A program made the translations under genes and the position numbers. Below the pieces are notes generated by a model. It was given only the letters and a program-made list of their open reading frames with translations. It searched no databases and was not told the DNA's origin. Source: Mycobacterium paragordonae (GTDB taxonomy: Bacteria; Actinomycetota; Actinomycetes; Mycobacteriales; Mycobacteriaceae). From it: a stretch of DNA of 64,000 nucleotides. The stretch is taken from NCBI RefSeq assembly GCF_003614435.1, contig NZ_CP025546.1, positions 3,472,001-3,536,000 on the forward strand. Direction: 5' to 3'. Shown piece after piece: positions 8,082-16,268 of this stretch; the stretch's first letter is position 1, and every line of letters begins with the position of its first letter.

Positions 8082-9422
8082 TGTCAAGATGCGCGCGAAG
8101 GGTTGTTGGTTGCCTCACGTGAACGTGCGCGCTTGGTGAGTGGAGTCGGGACGCCGGCTGGGGCTTTGCTGGTGGTCAGGGTGAAGAGTTGGTTGGTCAA
8201 CGCCTGGATCTGGCGTTGGGTGGCGGCTGGGTTGATCAGTGAGTAGGTCCGCTTGAGCGCCACGATGCGGTCCAGGGTCATACTCGGGTGGTCGGTCGCC
8301 CGGTGAAACGGGGTGGTGGCCGTGTCGTGTTTTCTGGATACCTTGGCGCCTTTGCGGACTTTGGATACCAATTTCTGCTGGGGGTGGAAGTAGTTGGTCA
8401 GCTGTGACTGCAGTCGCCAGATCTCGTTGAGTAGCAAGAGTTCTGACGCTGTGTCGTAGCGGTAGTAGCCGACCACGGTGCGGACCACCACCCAGTTCTT
8501 CTGCTCGACGTGGCAGCCGTCGTTCTTGTTGCCCGGCCGTGACCGGGTGAAGGTGATTCGCCGGTCTTGGCACCATGCCAAGAGGTCGTCGTTGATGAAT
8601 TCCGATCCGTTATCGCAGTCCACGCCGAGGATCGGGAACGGCATCGCGGCGGCGATCTGATTGAGGGCGGCCAGGATGTGTTTGGCCGTCCTGTCCGGTA
8701 GCGAGCGGCTTTCGGTCCAGCCGGTGGCGATATCGGTGACCGTCAACGTGAACGCATGGCCTCCACCCCGATTGCCGCCGTCATGGAAGACCGTGTCGAT
8801 CTCGACGAAGCCGGGCACAGCGTCATCCCATTGGGCCCAGGTGCGCACCGGGATCTGACTTCGGATCAGCGACCCCGGCTTGGTGCCCACGCGTCCTTTG
8901 ATCTTGTATCTGGCCCGTTCATCGGCCAGGCGGCGATCGATGGTGGCCGCCGACATCGATACCAGCAGTGCCGCCGTCTCGTCACTGATGACCAGCTCCC
9001 GGAAGTGGCGCAGCACGGCTACCAGCTCGGTGAGCATGGGTGCGAGCCGTTTGCCGGCGGGCATGCCCAGCACCGTCCAGCAGATCGTCAGCGCAGCAAT
9101 CACATCCTCGCCGTATTTCACGGGCCGCGGACTTCGTGCAGACATGATCCTGGGGGCCAGCGCGGCTTTAAGTGCCTTGCGGGCAGGGCTGCGATGCCAG
9201 CCCGTGTTGGCGCACAACTCGTCAAGAATCCGGGTCTTACCGCGCTTACCGGCCTGCTGATAACGAGTCGCCGCTGATTGGGTCACCGCCCTGCGCTCTG
9301 CCAATGTCAACCCCATCAACCGGGCCTACCGAACTCATTGCTGACCCGACCAGGCAGGCGCGCCGTCCACGCGCGCATTCTCGATGAGGCAACGAATCAC
9401 CCTTTCGCGCGCATTTCTGACG
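8082..9422 (-). mobile_element. Insertion sequence with DDE integrase-core transposase
   Basis: A ~1.34-kb element around the transposase gene. The two ends carry imperfect inverted repeats of about 50 bp. From the 8082 side the blocks are GTCA, ATGCGCGCGAA, GTTGCCTCA and TGCGCG; reading inward from 9422 on the other strand the same blocks appear in the same order and near-identical spacing. The transposase stop codon lies inside the repeat at 8084-8086. A clean target-site duplication was not found, so the outermost bases are uncertain by a few positions. The IS family was not determined. Confidence 0.75.
8084..9316 (-). CDS. DDE transposase with integrase catalytic core
   Basis: About 410 residues. 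An N-terminal helix-turn-helix region (RILDELCANTGWHRSPARKAL) precedes the retroviral-integrase-type core. The catalytic triad is visible as D174 (FVEIDTVFHDGG), D245 (VDCDNGSEF) and E281 (GCHVEQKNW), with a D-35-E spacing. The C-terminus is basic (PLTKRARSREATNNPS). The ATG at 9316 is used; a TTG at 9319 immediately precedes it. A diverged copy of the last ~35 residues is found at 6191-6293. The reading frame is complete, so the protein is probably functional. Confidence 0.88.
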   Translation of the reverse strand: MGLTLAERRAVTQSAATRYQQAGKRGKTRILDELCANTGWHRSPARKALKAALAPRIMSARSPRPVKYGEDVIAALTICWTVLGMPAGKRLAPMLTELVAVLRHFRELVISDETAALLVSMSAATIDRRLADERARYKIKGRVGTKPGSLIRSQIPVRTWAQWDDAVPGFVEIDTVFHDGGNRGGGHAFTLTVTDIATGWTESRSLPDRTAKHILAALNQIAAAMPFPILGVDCDNGSEFINDDLLAWCQDRRITFTRSRPGNKNDGCHVEQKNWVVVRTVVGYYRYDTASELLLLNEIWRLQSQLTNYFHPQQKLVSKVRKGAKVSRKHDTATTPFHRATDHPSMTLDRIVALKRTYSLINPAATQRQIQALTNQLFTLTTSKAPAGVPTPLTKRARSREATNNPSRAS

Positions 9423-9447
9423 AGTCAACGCGGTCAGGGGTAGAGGC

Positions 9448-9453
9448 TATAAT
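9448..9453 (+). promoter_or_regulatory. Perfect -10 element (TATAAT) for a leaderless HNH gene
   Basis: TATAAT ends 7 bases before the ATG at 9461. Transcription starting about 7 bases downstream would begin at or next to the ATG, giving the leaderless mRNA common in mycobacteria. No clear -35 is seen. The IS481-family insertion now separates this promoter from most of the gene. Confidence 0.6.
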
Positions 9454-9460
9454 CGAAAGT

Positions 9461-9520
9461 ATGTTCGATAGACTGCCGTTCCTCGCACCCGGGATGTGTG
9501 ATGTCTCAGGACATCGGTGA
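9461..9520 (+). pseudogene. 5' fragment of the HNH/13E12 gene cut off by the IS481-family insertion
   Basis: The ATG and 11 further codons (MFDRLPFLAPGM) are native. From base 9497 the frame runs into the IS end and stops at 9518-9520 after 19 codons. Joining 9496 directly to 10947 restores an uninterrupted frame (LAPGM then EGYDGYLEVV), which shows that this was the true start of the downstream gene, about 499 residues in its undamaged form. Confidence 0.85.
9482..9496. repeat. Target-site duplication, left copy
   Basis: CTCGCACCCGGGATG, identical to the copy at 10932-10946 in direct orientation. Both copies directly flank the inverted repeats of the IS481-family element. A 15-bp duplication is within the long range known for IS481 elements. 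Confidence 0.9.
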
Positions 9521-10931
9521 CAGTTCTGTGTCAGGACATCGGTGCCAGTTGGTGTGTCAGGACTTCGGTGACGTTTTGTCGTTTTTGGGGTGTGGGCCGC
9601 GGGGTCGTCCGTTGCCGACGTAAGTCACCCCGGGTGCGGGTCTTGTGTGCTCGATGAGGACTTCGCCGTCCAGGTCGGCGACGATGATCTTGTCGCCGTT
9701 GGTGACGACCAGGACCTGGTCAAAGCCGCGTCGTCCATCGACCTTGTACTGGACCCCGGCGAGCATGAATGTTCCGGCGGTGGTCAGTGTCCTGACGCTG
9801 GTGCCGGCGGGCAGGTCTTTGGGTGCGGGTGCAGGCCGGTGCCGCTTAAGTGCAGCTTGGACGAAGAAGGGCTGGTCGGGTTTGGGGCGGGGAGCCTGCG
9901 CCTTCTCGGTGGCCTCCCAGGCCGCGCGGGGTGTGATGCGGCCAGGCAGCCCTTGGTGGGGGCGCTCGTTGTTGTAGATGTCGTCGAAGGCGTCGATTTG
10001 GGTCTGCAACTCGGCCAGCGTGCTCGCGAGAGGCTGCTTGTCCAAGTAGCGGAACAAGGTCTGATGGAAGCGTTCGTTCTTGCCCTGGGTGGTCGGTTTG
10101 TAGGGCTTGCCGGTCATCGCCGCCACGCCCAGGCTTGCGAGGTGTTCTACGAGCTGGCCCAGATATCCACGCCGCGAGGGGTTAAGCGCGAGCCCGTTGT
10201 CCGACAGCAGTCGTTGGGGCACTCCGTGGGCGGCGATGGCCTTGTCCACCACTGCGATCGCGTCCGTGGCGGTCTCGCTGAATGCGACGTGGGAAGCGAC
10301 CGCGTAGCGGGAGTGGTCGTCGATGAGCTGGAAGATTACGCACTTTCGTCCGCCGCTCAGCACGTACTCGGTCGCGTCGAGTTGCCAGCACGCATTCGGC
10401 GCCGGATAGACGAACCGCCGCCATGCCGAGCGGGGCTTCTTCTTCGGCTCCAGACGAGCCACGCCAGCCTCACGGAAGATGCGCGCCAGCGATGCCGTGG
10501 AAGGTACCGGTTGTAGGCCCATCGCGCGCATCTTTTCGTGCACACTGATCGGCCCGTGATCCAGGCCGGAGGCCTCCAGTGCGGCACGCACTGCCACAGC
10601 CTGCTCCTTGATCGCATCGCTCAACTTCGATGGGCTCGACTTGGGTCGTCTCGTCCTGGGTTCAAGTACCGCGGCCGGCCCGTCGGCCTTGGCGCGTTTA
10701 CGCAACTCGTAGAACGACTTGCGGGAGATGCCGTACTCGGCGCAGAACGTCGAAACCGCCCCGCGGGGCGCGTCATCGGGCCACTGCGAGATAGCAAGCC
10801 GGACCAGAGGATCGATCGGTTCATTAACAGCCACCACCCGAACCCTGAGGCAGAAATGTCACCACCAACACAGCCCGAACTGTCACCGATGTCCTGACAC
10901 AGAACTGTCACCGATGTCCTGGGAGATGACA
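9497..10931 (-). mobile_element. IS481-family insertion sequence, complete (1435 bp)
   Basis: The ends are fixed by the 15-bp direct repeats on each side and by 48-bp terminal inverted repeats (9497-9544 and 10884-10931) that differ at only three positions. Each end begins TGT and carries tandem copies of TCAGGACATCGGTG at a 25-26 bp period: 9506-9519, 9531-9544 and a variant at 9557-9570 on the left. These look like transposase-binding repeats. One transposase gene on the minus strand fills the element. The high similarity of the ends and the intact target duplication suggest a recent insertion. Confidence 0.93.
9557..10837 (-). CDS. IS481-family transposase
   Basis: A 426-residue protein starting at GTG 10837. 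The N-terminal helix-turn-helix (AVSTFCAEYGISRKSFYELRKR) is followed by an rve integrase core with D154 (WQLDATEY), D213 (LSDNGLAL) and E255 (GKNERFHQTLFRYL). The conserved NNERPHQGLPGRITP motif of IS481 enzymes follows. The C-terminal ~120 residues form an extra strand-rich domain (AGTFMLAGVQYKVDGRRGFDQ). The frame is intact. Its stop codon falls in the third internal end repeat of the element. Confidence 0.92.
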   Translation of the reverse strand: MVAVNEPIDPLVRLAISQWPDDAPRGAVSTFCAEYGISRKSFYELRKRAKADGPAAVLEPRTRRPKSSPSKLSDAIKEQAVAVRAALEASGLDHGPISVHEKMRAMGLQPVPSTASLARIFREAGVARLEPKKKPRSAWRRFVYPAPNACWQLDATEYVLSGGRKCVIFQLIDDHSRYAVASHVAFSETATDAIAVVDKAIAAHGVPQRLLSDNGLALNPSRRGYLGQLVEHLASLGVAAMTGKPYKPTTQGKNERFHQTLFRYLDKQPLASTLAELQTQIDAFDDIYNNERPHQGLPGRITPRAAWEATEKAQAPRPKPDQPFFVQAALKRHRPAPAPKDLPAGTSVRTLTTAGTFMLAGVQYKVDGRRGFDQVLVVTNGDKIIVADLDGEVLIEHTRPAPGVTYVGNGRPRGPHPKNDKTSPKS

Positions 10932-12410
10932 CTCGCACCCGGGATGGAAGGGTATGACGGCTACCTGGAGGTGGTGGCCCACCGCAGGGCACTTCTAGAA
11001 AAGACCGAAGACTCGGTGGGCTGGATGACGCGGATCGGTGCGGCGGCGCGGGTGGTCAATCAGGCCCAGGCCGCGGAGTTGGTGGGGATCGGGCAGTTGT
11101 TCTCCCACCGCTCGGTGGCGGGCTCTGAGAGGGGTCAGTGGGCGATCGACACGTTCAAGGCGGTGGCCGGGGAGGTGGCCGCGGGGCTGAAGATCAGCCA
11201 GGGCCGCGCGGAGACCAAGCTGCATTATGCCCGGGCGATGCGCGAGCGCCTACCGCAGGTCGCGGCGGTGTTGTGTGCCGGGGACATCGACCTGGAGGCG
11301 TTCGCCACGATCGTGTTCCGCACCGATCTGATCGAGGACCCCCAGGTGCTGGCGGCGGTGGACGACAAGATCGCCGCGCGGGTGACACGCTGGCCCTCGT
11401 TGAGCCGGGGGCGGTTGTCGCAGAAGATCGACCAGATCGTCGCCGACGCCGACGCCGATGCCGTCCGGCGGCGCACAGAGGCCCAGGCTGATCGGGAGGT
11501 GTGGATCAGCCAGGAGCTCAACGGGTTGTGCCAGGTGGAGGGACGCCTGCGCAGCACCGATGCCAAAGCCCTCGATGCGCGGATCTCGGCGTTGGCGGCC
11601 ACGGTCTGCCCCCACGATCCGCGCACGGTGGCTCAGCGCCGCGCTGATGCCATGGGGGCGCTGGCCGCGAACGCGACCCGGCTGGGCTGTGAGTGCGGGC
11701 GTCCCGATTGCACCGCCGCCGGGCGCAAGCCCTCCTCGCCGGTGGTGATTCATGTGGTCGCCGAACAGGCCACCCTCAATGGCCACAGTGATCAGCCGGG
11801 GTGCCTGTTGGGCGCCGAGGACCTGATCACCCCCGAGGTGTTGGCCGAGTTGGCGTTGACCGCCCGCCAGGTGCCGTTGATCCACCCCGGCTACAGCCCG
11901 CCCGAGCCGCACTACCACCCCTCCCCAGCGCTCGCCGATTTCGTGCGGGCCCGGGACCTGACGTGCCGCTGGCCGGGCTGTGATGTGCCGGCCACGCACT
12001 GCGATGTCGACCACACCATCCCCTACGCCTCCGGTGGGCCCACCCATGCGGGCAACCTCAAGTGCTACTGCCGCACGCATCATTTGATGAAAACGTTCTG
12101 GGGCTGGACCGAGAAACAACTCGCCGACGGCACCTTGATCCTGACCTCCCCGGGTGGGGACACCCACGTCACCACCCCCGGATCCGCGTTGCTGTTTCCC
12201 AGCCTGTGCCATGCGGTGGGCGGGATGCCCGCCCCCGAAGCCCAAACCCCACCGGCGGATTACTGCGCCGAGCGCACCGCGATGATGCCCACCCGCCGGC
12301 GCACCCGCACCCAAGCCCGCGCCGCCCGCGTCACCGCCGAACGCCGCGCCAACCGTCAAGCGCGGATAGCCGCGACCGGCCCACCCGACGACGAACCCCC
12401 ACCCTTCTGA
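10926..12410 (+). CDS. HNH endonuclease, DUF222/13E12-repeat family (5' end displaced by IS)
   Basis: The N-terminal DUF222 domain (from about residue 15: AAARVVNQAQAAELVGIGQL ... ETKLHYARAMRERLPQVAAV) is followed by a C-terminal HNH nuclease motif: CRWPGCDVPATHCDVDHTIP, then a Gly-rich loop and CYCRTHH. This is the REP13E12-type family, repeated in mycobacterial genomes and known to hold phage attachment sites. The native start lies at 9461, before the IS481-family insertion. The IS end supplies an in-frame ATG at 10926 (MTLAPGM...) and the native ATG at 10944 remains, so a protein lacking only 5-11 residues could still be made if transcription enters from the IS. Here the longest downstream start is annotated. 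Confidence 0.8.
   Translation: MTLAPGMEGYDGYLEVVAHRRALLEKTEDSVGWMTRIGAAARVVNQAQAAELVGIGQLFSHRSVAGSERGQWAIDTFKAVAGEVAAGLKISQGRAETKLHYARAMRERLPQVAAVLCAGDIDLEAFATIVFRTDLIEDPQVLAAVDDKIAARVTRWPSLSRGRLSQKIDQIVADADADAVRRRTEAQADREVWISQELNGLCQVEGRLRSTDAKALDARISALAATVCPHDPRTVAQRRADAMGALAANATRLGCECGRPDCTAAGRKPSSPVVIHVVAEQATLNGHSDQPGCLLGAEDLITPEVLAELALTARQVPLIHPGYSPPEPHYHPSPALADFVRARDLTCRWPGCDVPATHCDVDHTIPYASGGPTHAGNLKCYCRTHHLMKTFWGWTEKQLADGTLILTSPGGDTHVTTPGSALLFPSLCHAVGGMPAPEAQTPPADYCAERTAMMPTRRRTRTQARAARVTAERRANRQARIAATGPPDDEPPPF
10932..10946. repeat. Target-site duplication, right copy
   Basis: CTCGCACCCGGGATG, the direct repeat matching 9482-9496. It lies between the right inverted repeat of the IS481-family element and the body of the HNH gene. 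Confidence 0.9.
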
Positions 12411-12416
12411 GGGGTT

Positions 12417-14813
12417 TCACTCCGCCTGCCAGGTCCATCCCGAGATCTGCGGGTCGTCTTCACCGTGCTCACGGGTGTAGTTACGGGCCGACAGGCGCGC
12501 GTCGACCATCCGTTGGCGCAAGCCGGCCGCGCTGCTGGCCAGGCCGTCCACTCGATCGATCACATCCATCACCAGATGAAAGCGGTCCAGGTCGTTGAGC
12601 ATCACCATGTCGAAAGGCGTTGTGGTGGTGCCACGTTCCTTGAAGCCGCGCACATGCATGTGATGGTGCCCGGCACGACGGTAGGTCAGGCGGTGGATCA
12701 GCCAGGGATAGCCGTGGTAGGCGAAGATCACCGGCTTGTCCTGAGTGAACAATGCGTCATATTCGTTGTCGGGCAAGCCATGCGGGTGTTCCGAATCCGG
12801 CTGCAGGCGCATCAGGTCCACCACGTTGACCACCCGCACGGCCAGGTCGGGCAGTTCCCGTCGCAGAATGTCCGCTGCCGCAAGGATTTCCAGCGTCGGA
12901 ATGTCGCCGGCGCACCCCAGCACCACGTCCGGCTCCGCGGTCGCGGTACTGGCCCACGGCCAGATCCCCAGACCCCGGGTGCAGTGCAAGACCGCATCCT
13001 CCATCGAGAGGTAGGACAGCGCGGGCTGTTTGCCCGCCACAATGACGTTGATGTAGTTGCGACTGCGCAGGCAGTGATCGGCCACCGACAGCAGCGTATT
13101 GCCGTCCGGCGGCAGGTACACCCGGGTCAGCTCGGCCCGCTTATTGGCGACCAGGTCGATGAAGCCGGGGTCTTGATGGGACGCGCCGTTGTGATCCTGG
13201 CGCCACACGTGGGAGCTGAGCAGGTAGTTCAACGACGCGATTGGCCGCCGCCAGGGCAGGTCCAAAGTTGTAGCCAGCCACTTGGCGTGCTGATTGAGCA
13301 TCGAGTCAACGATGTGCACGAACGCCTCGTAACAGTTGAACAACCCGTGCCGCCCGGTCAGCAGATATCCCTCCAGCCAGCCCTGGCACAGATGCTCGGA
13401 CAGCACCTCCATCACGCGACCATCGGGTGCGAGGTGATCGTCGTCGGCCTCCGTGCGCGAAACCCAAACCCGGTCGGTGGCGCCGAACACCGCGTCCAGG
13501 CGGTTGGAGGCGGTCTCGTCGGGGCCCATCAACCGGAATCGGTCGGGGTTGCGCTTGATGACGTCGCGCAGGAACGTGCCGAGCACGCGGGTGGCCTCGT
13601 GCGTCGCGGCCGCAGGCCGCTCCACCTCCACGGCGTAGTCGCGGAAGTCCGGCAGGTCCAGGTCGTGCAGCAGCACCCCGCCGTTGGCGTGCGGATTGGC
13701 GCTCATCCGTCGATCACCTTGCGGTGCAATGGCTCTCAACTCGGGCCGCAACTTGCCGTCGCCGTCGAACAGCTCGTCGGGGCGGTAACTGCGCAGCCAC
13801 TCTTCCAGCTGCTCGCGGTGCTCAGGGTTCTCGTGCGTGGCGGCCAGCGGAACCTGGTGCGAGCGCCAGGTGCCCTCCACCTGATGGCCGTCGACCACCT
13901 TGGGACCGGTCCAGCCCTTCGGTGTGCGCAGCACGATCATCGGCCACACCGGTCGCTCCGTCGTCGAACCGGAGCGGGCGGCCTGCTGTATGGCTGCAAT
14001 GTCGTCGAACGCATCGTCCAGGGCGGCGGCCAGCTGCCGGTGCACGCTGTCCGGGTCGTCGCCGGCCACGGTGATCGGACGGTAGCCGTAGCCGCGCATC
14101 AGCGAGTCGAGCTCGGGCTCCGGGATCCGCGCCAAGACTGTCGGGTTGGCGATCTTGTAGCCGTTGAGGTGCAGGATCGGCAGCACCGCGCCGTCGACCG
14201 CCGGGTTGAGGAACTTGTTCGAGTGCCAGCTCGCGGCCAGCGGCCCGGTCTCCGCCTCGCCGTCGCCCACCACGCAGGCGACCACCAGATCCGGATTGTC
14301 GAACGCCGCGCCGTACGCGTGCACCAGGGCGTAGCCCAGTTCGCCGCCTTCATGGATCGACCCCGGCGTCTGCGCGGCCACGTGACTGGGGATGCCGCCG
14401 GGGAAGGAGAACTGCCGAAACAGCTTGCGCAGGCCCTCGGTGCTTTCCTCGATGCCGGTGTAGACCTCGCTGTAGGTGCCTTCGAGGTAGGCGTTGGCCA
14501 CCAGTCCGGGTCCGCCGTGGCCCGGCCCGGTGATGTAGATGACGTTGGCGTCGCGGTTGCGGATGACGCGGTTCAGGTGGGCGTAAATCAGGTTGAGCCC
14601 GGGCGTGGTGCCCCAGTGGCCGAGCAGCCGGGGTTTGACGTGTTCGGCGGCCAGGGGCTCGGCGAGCAGGGGATTGTCCAGCAGGTAGATCTGACCGACC
14701 GAGAGGTAGTTCGCGGCTCGCCAGTAGGCGTGGATCAACGCCAATTCGTCACTGGACAGGGTCTCGTCACTGGACAGGGTTCCGGTCGCGGTCTGTGGAC
14801 TCATGGGGCTCAT
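12417..14813 (-). CDS. xfp: Phosphoketolase (Xfp)
   Basis: Thiamine-diphosphate enzyme of 798 residues that splits xylulose-5-phosphate and/or fructose-6-phosphate with phosphate to give acetyl phosphate plus an aldose phosphate. Family hallmarks are [51 protein letters not shown], the ThDP motif [21 protein letters not shown], and [18 protein letters not shown]. The length is typical of the family. The start ATG 14813 begins [11 protein letters not shown]. The N-terminus carries a short in-frame duplication (TLSSDE twice). The stop codon lies 6 bases from the convergent HNH gene. Whether it uses both sugars cannot be told. Confidence 0.93.
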   Translation of the reverse strand: MSPMSPQTATGTLSSDETLSSDELALIHAYWRAANYLSVGQIYLLDNPLLAEPLAAEHVKPRLLGHWGTTPGLNLIYAHLNRVIRNRDANVIYITGPGHGGPGLVANAYLEGTYSEVYTGIEESTEGLRKLFRQFSFPGGIPSHVAAQTPGSIHEGGELGYALVHAYGAAFDNPDLVVACVVGDGEAETGPLAASWHSNKFLNPAVDGAVLPILHLNGYKIANPTVLARIPEPELDSLMRGYGYRPITVAGDDPDSVHRQLAAALDDAFDDIAAIQQAARSGSTTERPVWPMIVLRTPKGWTGPKVVDGHQVEGTWRSHQVPLAATHENPEHREQLEEWLRSYRPDELFDGDGKLRPELRAIAPQGDRRMSANPHANGGVLLHDLDLPDFRDYAVEVERPAAATHEATRVLGTFLRDVIKRNPDRFRLMGPDETASNRLDAVFGATDRVWVSRTEADDDHLAPDGRVMEVLSEHLCQGWLEGYLLTGRHGLFNCYEAFVHIVDSMLNQHAKWLATTLDLPWRRPIASLNYLLSSHVWRQDHNGASHQDPGFIDLVANKRAELTRVYLPPDGNTLLSVADHCLRSRNYINVIVAGKQPALSYLSMEDAVLHCTRGLGIWPWASTATAEPDVVLGCAGDIPTLEILAAADILRRELPDLAVRVVNVVDLMRLQPDSEHPHGLPDNEYDALFTQDKPVIFAYHGYPWLIHRLTYRRAGHHHMHVRGFKERGTTTTPFDMVMLNDLDRFHLVMDVIDRVDGLASSAAGLRQRMVDARLSARNYTREHGEDDPQISGWTWQAE
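14746..14780. repeat. 17-bp tandem duplication inside the phosphoketolase N-terminus
   Basis: TCGTCACTGGACAGGGT occurs at 14746-14762 and again at 14764-14780, period 18, keeping the frame and encoding a doubled TLSSDE. It looks like a small slippage duplication in an unstructured N-terminal tail. Confidence 0.8.
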
Positions 14814-14856
14814 CTACCCGATTGTCGAGCCCTCAAATGAACTACGCCTTACGAGC

Positions 14857-15717
14857 TCATTCCTCGCCGCGGGCGCGAGCCTCGTAGGCGCGGCGCTTCT
14901 CGACGTCGATCTGGTCGGTGAAGACGTGGTCGCCGCCGATCAGACGGTTCAGCGCCTCGGCGGCCCGGCGCGGCCAGAATTTCTGCGACGTGACCATGGC
15001 CCCGGCGATCTTCGTGATCCGCACCCGCGGCTTGGGCTGGGCTATCAGCCCGACGACGGCCTCGGCGATCTCGGCCGGCTCGGCGTTGCGGAAGCCTTTC
15101 ATCCCGGAGGTCCCCGCGACCAGTTCGGTATTGACGAACGTGGGCAGCACCGACGAGAAATGCACGCCCGCCGCGCGGTATTCCAGCCTGGCCGAGTCGG
15201 TGAAGCCGAGCACCGCGTGCTTGCTGGCGACATACGTGGCCAGCCCGACGATGTGCATTTCCCCGGCCAGTGAGGCGATGTTGATGACATGGCCCTGCCC
15301 GCGCGGAACCATGCGCTGGGCGGCCAGCTTGCTGCCGAGGATGACGCCGTAGACGTTGATGTCCAGGATGCGCCGGGTGACGGCGTCGGGCTCGTCGATG
15401 ATCCGGCCGACCGGCATGATGCCGGCGTTGTTGACCAGCACGTCGATCGGTCCGAGCTGACGCTCGACCTGATCCAGGAAATCGGCGAACGAATTGGCGT
15501 CCGTGACATCGAGTTTCCCGTACACCTCGAGACCGAGGTCGGCGCCGGACTCTTTGACCGTCGCCTCGTCGATGTCCCCGATGGCGACTTTGGCGCCCAA
15601 CTTGTGCAGCGCCGTCGCCGTCGCCAACCCGATGCCCCGCGCGCCGCCGGTCACCACAATGACCTTGCCGCCGACCTTTGCGGCACGCCCCAACCCGACC
15701 GATCCCGAATCTGTCAT
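14857..15717 (-). CDS. Short-chain dehydrogenase/reductase
   Basis: About 286 residues. The Rossmann cofactor motif is VVTGGARGIGLA near the N-terminus, the NNAG motif lies in VLVNNAGIMPVG, and the catalytic Ser and YxxxK are in NIASLAGE...TYVASKHAVLG. It is a classical NAD(P)-linked oxidoreductase with unknown substrate. ATG 15717 (MTDSGSVG) is preferred over the GTG at 15726. Length and place match Rv1865c of M. tuberculosis as I recall it. It is divergent from the acetyltransferase gene that starts 33 bases away, so the two share a promoter region. Confidence 0.85.
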   Translation of the reverse strand: MTDSGSVGLGRAAKVGGKVIVVTGGARGIGLATATALHKLGAKVAIGDIDEATVKESGADLGLEVYGKLDVTDANSFADFLDQVERQLGPIDVLVNNAGIMPVGRIIDEPDAVTRRILDINVYGVILGSKLAAQRMVPRGQGHVINIASLAGEMHIVGLATYVASKHAVLGFTDSARLEYRAAGVHFSSVLPTFVNTELVAGTSGMKGFRNAEPAEIAEAVVGLIAQPKPRVRITKIAGAMVTSQKFWPRRAAEALNRLIGGDHVFTDQIDVEKRRAYEARARGEE

Positions 15718-15750
15718 GGCAGACACGTTAGGCCGCCGGATACTGCAACC

Positions 15751-16260
15751 ATGACGGAGGTACGCGACGCCGTCCCGGCCGATGCCCTCCAGGTCGCCGA
15801 GCTACACGTGCGATCCTGGCGCTCGGCATACCGGGGCCTGATCGATCAGGACTACCTGGACGCCCTGTCGCCCGAAGCATGGGTGTCCCGGTACGACTTC
15901 GGTCGGGTGGGCCTGCGGGTCCCGTCCACCCTCGTCGCCATCCGCGAGAACGCCGTCTGCGGCTTTACCAGCGTGGGCCTGTGCCGGGATGACGACCTCG
16001 CCGATCATGGTGAGCTGATGGCTCTCTACGTGGATCCGCGCCGGCTAAGGACGGGCATCGGCACGATGTTGATCGCCGCCGCCCGAAAGCGCCTGGCGGA
16101 GCGCGGCTTCACCGACGCCGCCCTGTGGGTGCTGCGGGGTAACGACCGGGCGCGGGAGTTCTACGCGCGCGACGGCTGGCGTCCCGACGGGGCGCAGCGC
16201 AGCCGGGTGTACGGCGGCCGGCCGGCGGAGGAGGTGCGGTACCGCCGCACGCTGGCTTGA
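15751..16260 (+). CDS. GNAT-family N-acetyltransferase
   Basis: A 169-residue protein of the Gcn5-related acetyltransferase fold. N-terminal VRDAVPADALQVAELHVRSW is typical of strand 1 and helix 1. The acetyl-CoA pyrophosphate loop is the segment VDPRRLRTGIGTMLIAAARKRLAERG (Arg/Gly-x-Gly pattern), and the C-terminus has AREFYARDGWRPDG. The substrate is unknown. The ATG at 15751 is the first after the divergent SDR gene. The gene overlaps or abuts the start of the CoA-transferase gene, so they are likely co-transcribed. Confidence 0.83.
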   Translation: MTEVRDAVPADALQVAELHVRSWRSAYRGLIDQDYLDALSPEAWVSRYDFGRVGLRVPSTLVAIRENAVCGFTSVGLCRDDDLADHGELMALYVDPRRLRTGIGTMLIAAARKRLAERGFTDAALWVLRGNDRAREFYARDGWRPDGAQRSRVYGGRPAEEVRYRRTLA

Positions 16261-16268
16261 CTACGGTG

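Noticed and set aside
10719..10925. Upstream extension of the HNH frame into the IS
   Set aside because: It reads the IS481-family transposase N-terminus on the wrong strand; the native start is at 9461 and the extension exists only because of the insertion.
12465..14840. A 791-codon open frame opposite the phosphoketolase gene
   Set aside because: It is an antisense shadow caused by high GC; the product has no recognisable domains and the phosphoketolase on the other strand is certain.
15720..15740. KstR-like ACACGTTAG between the SDR and acetyltransferase genes
   Set aside because: The left half AAC is missing, so it does not fit TnnAACnnGTTnnA.
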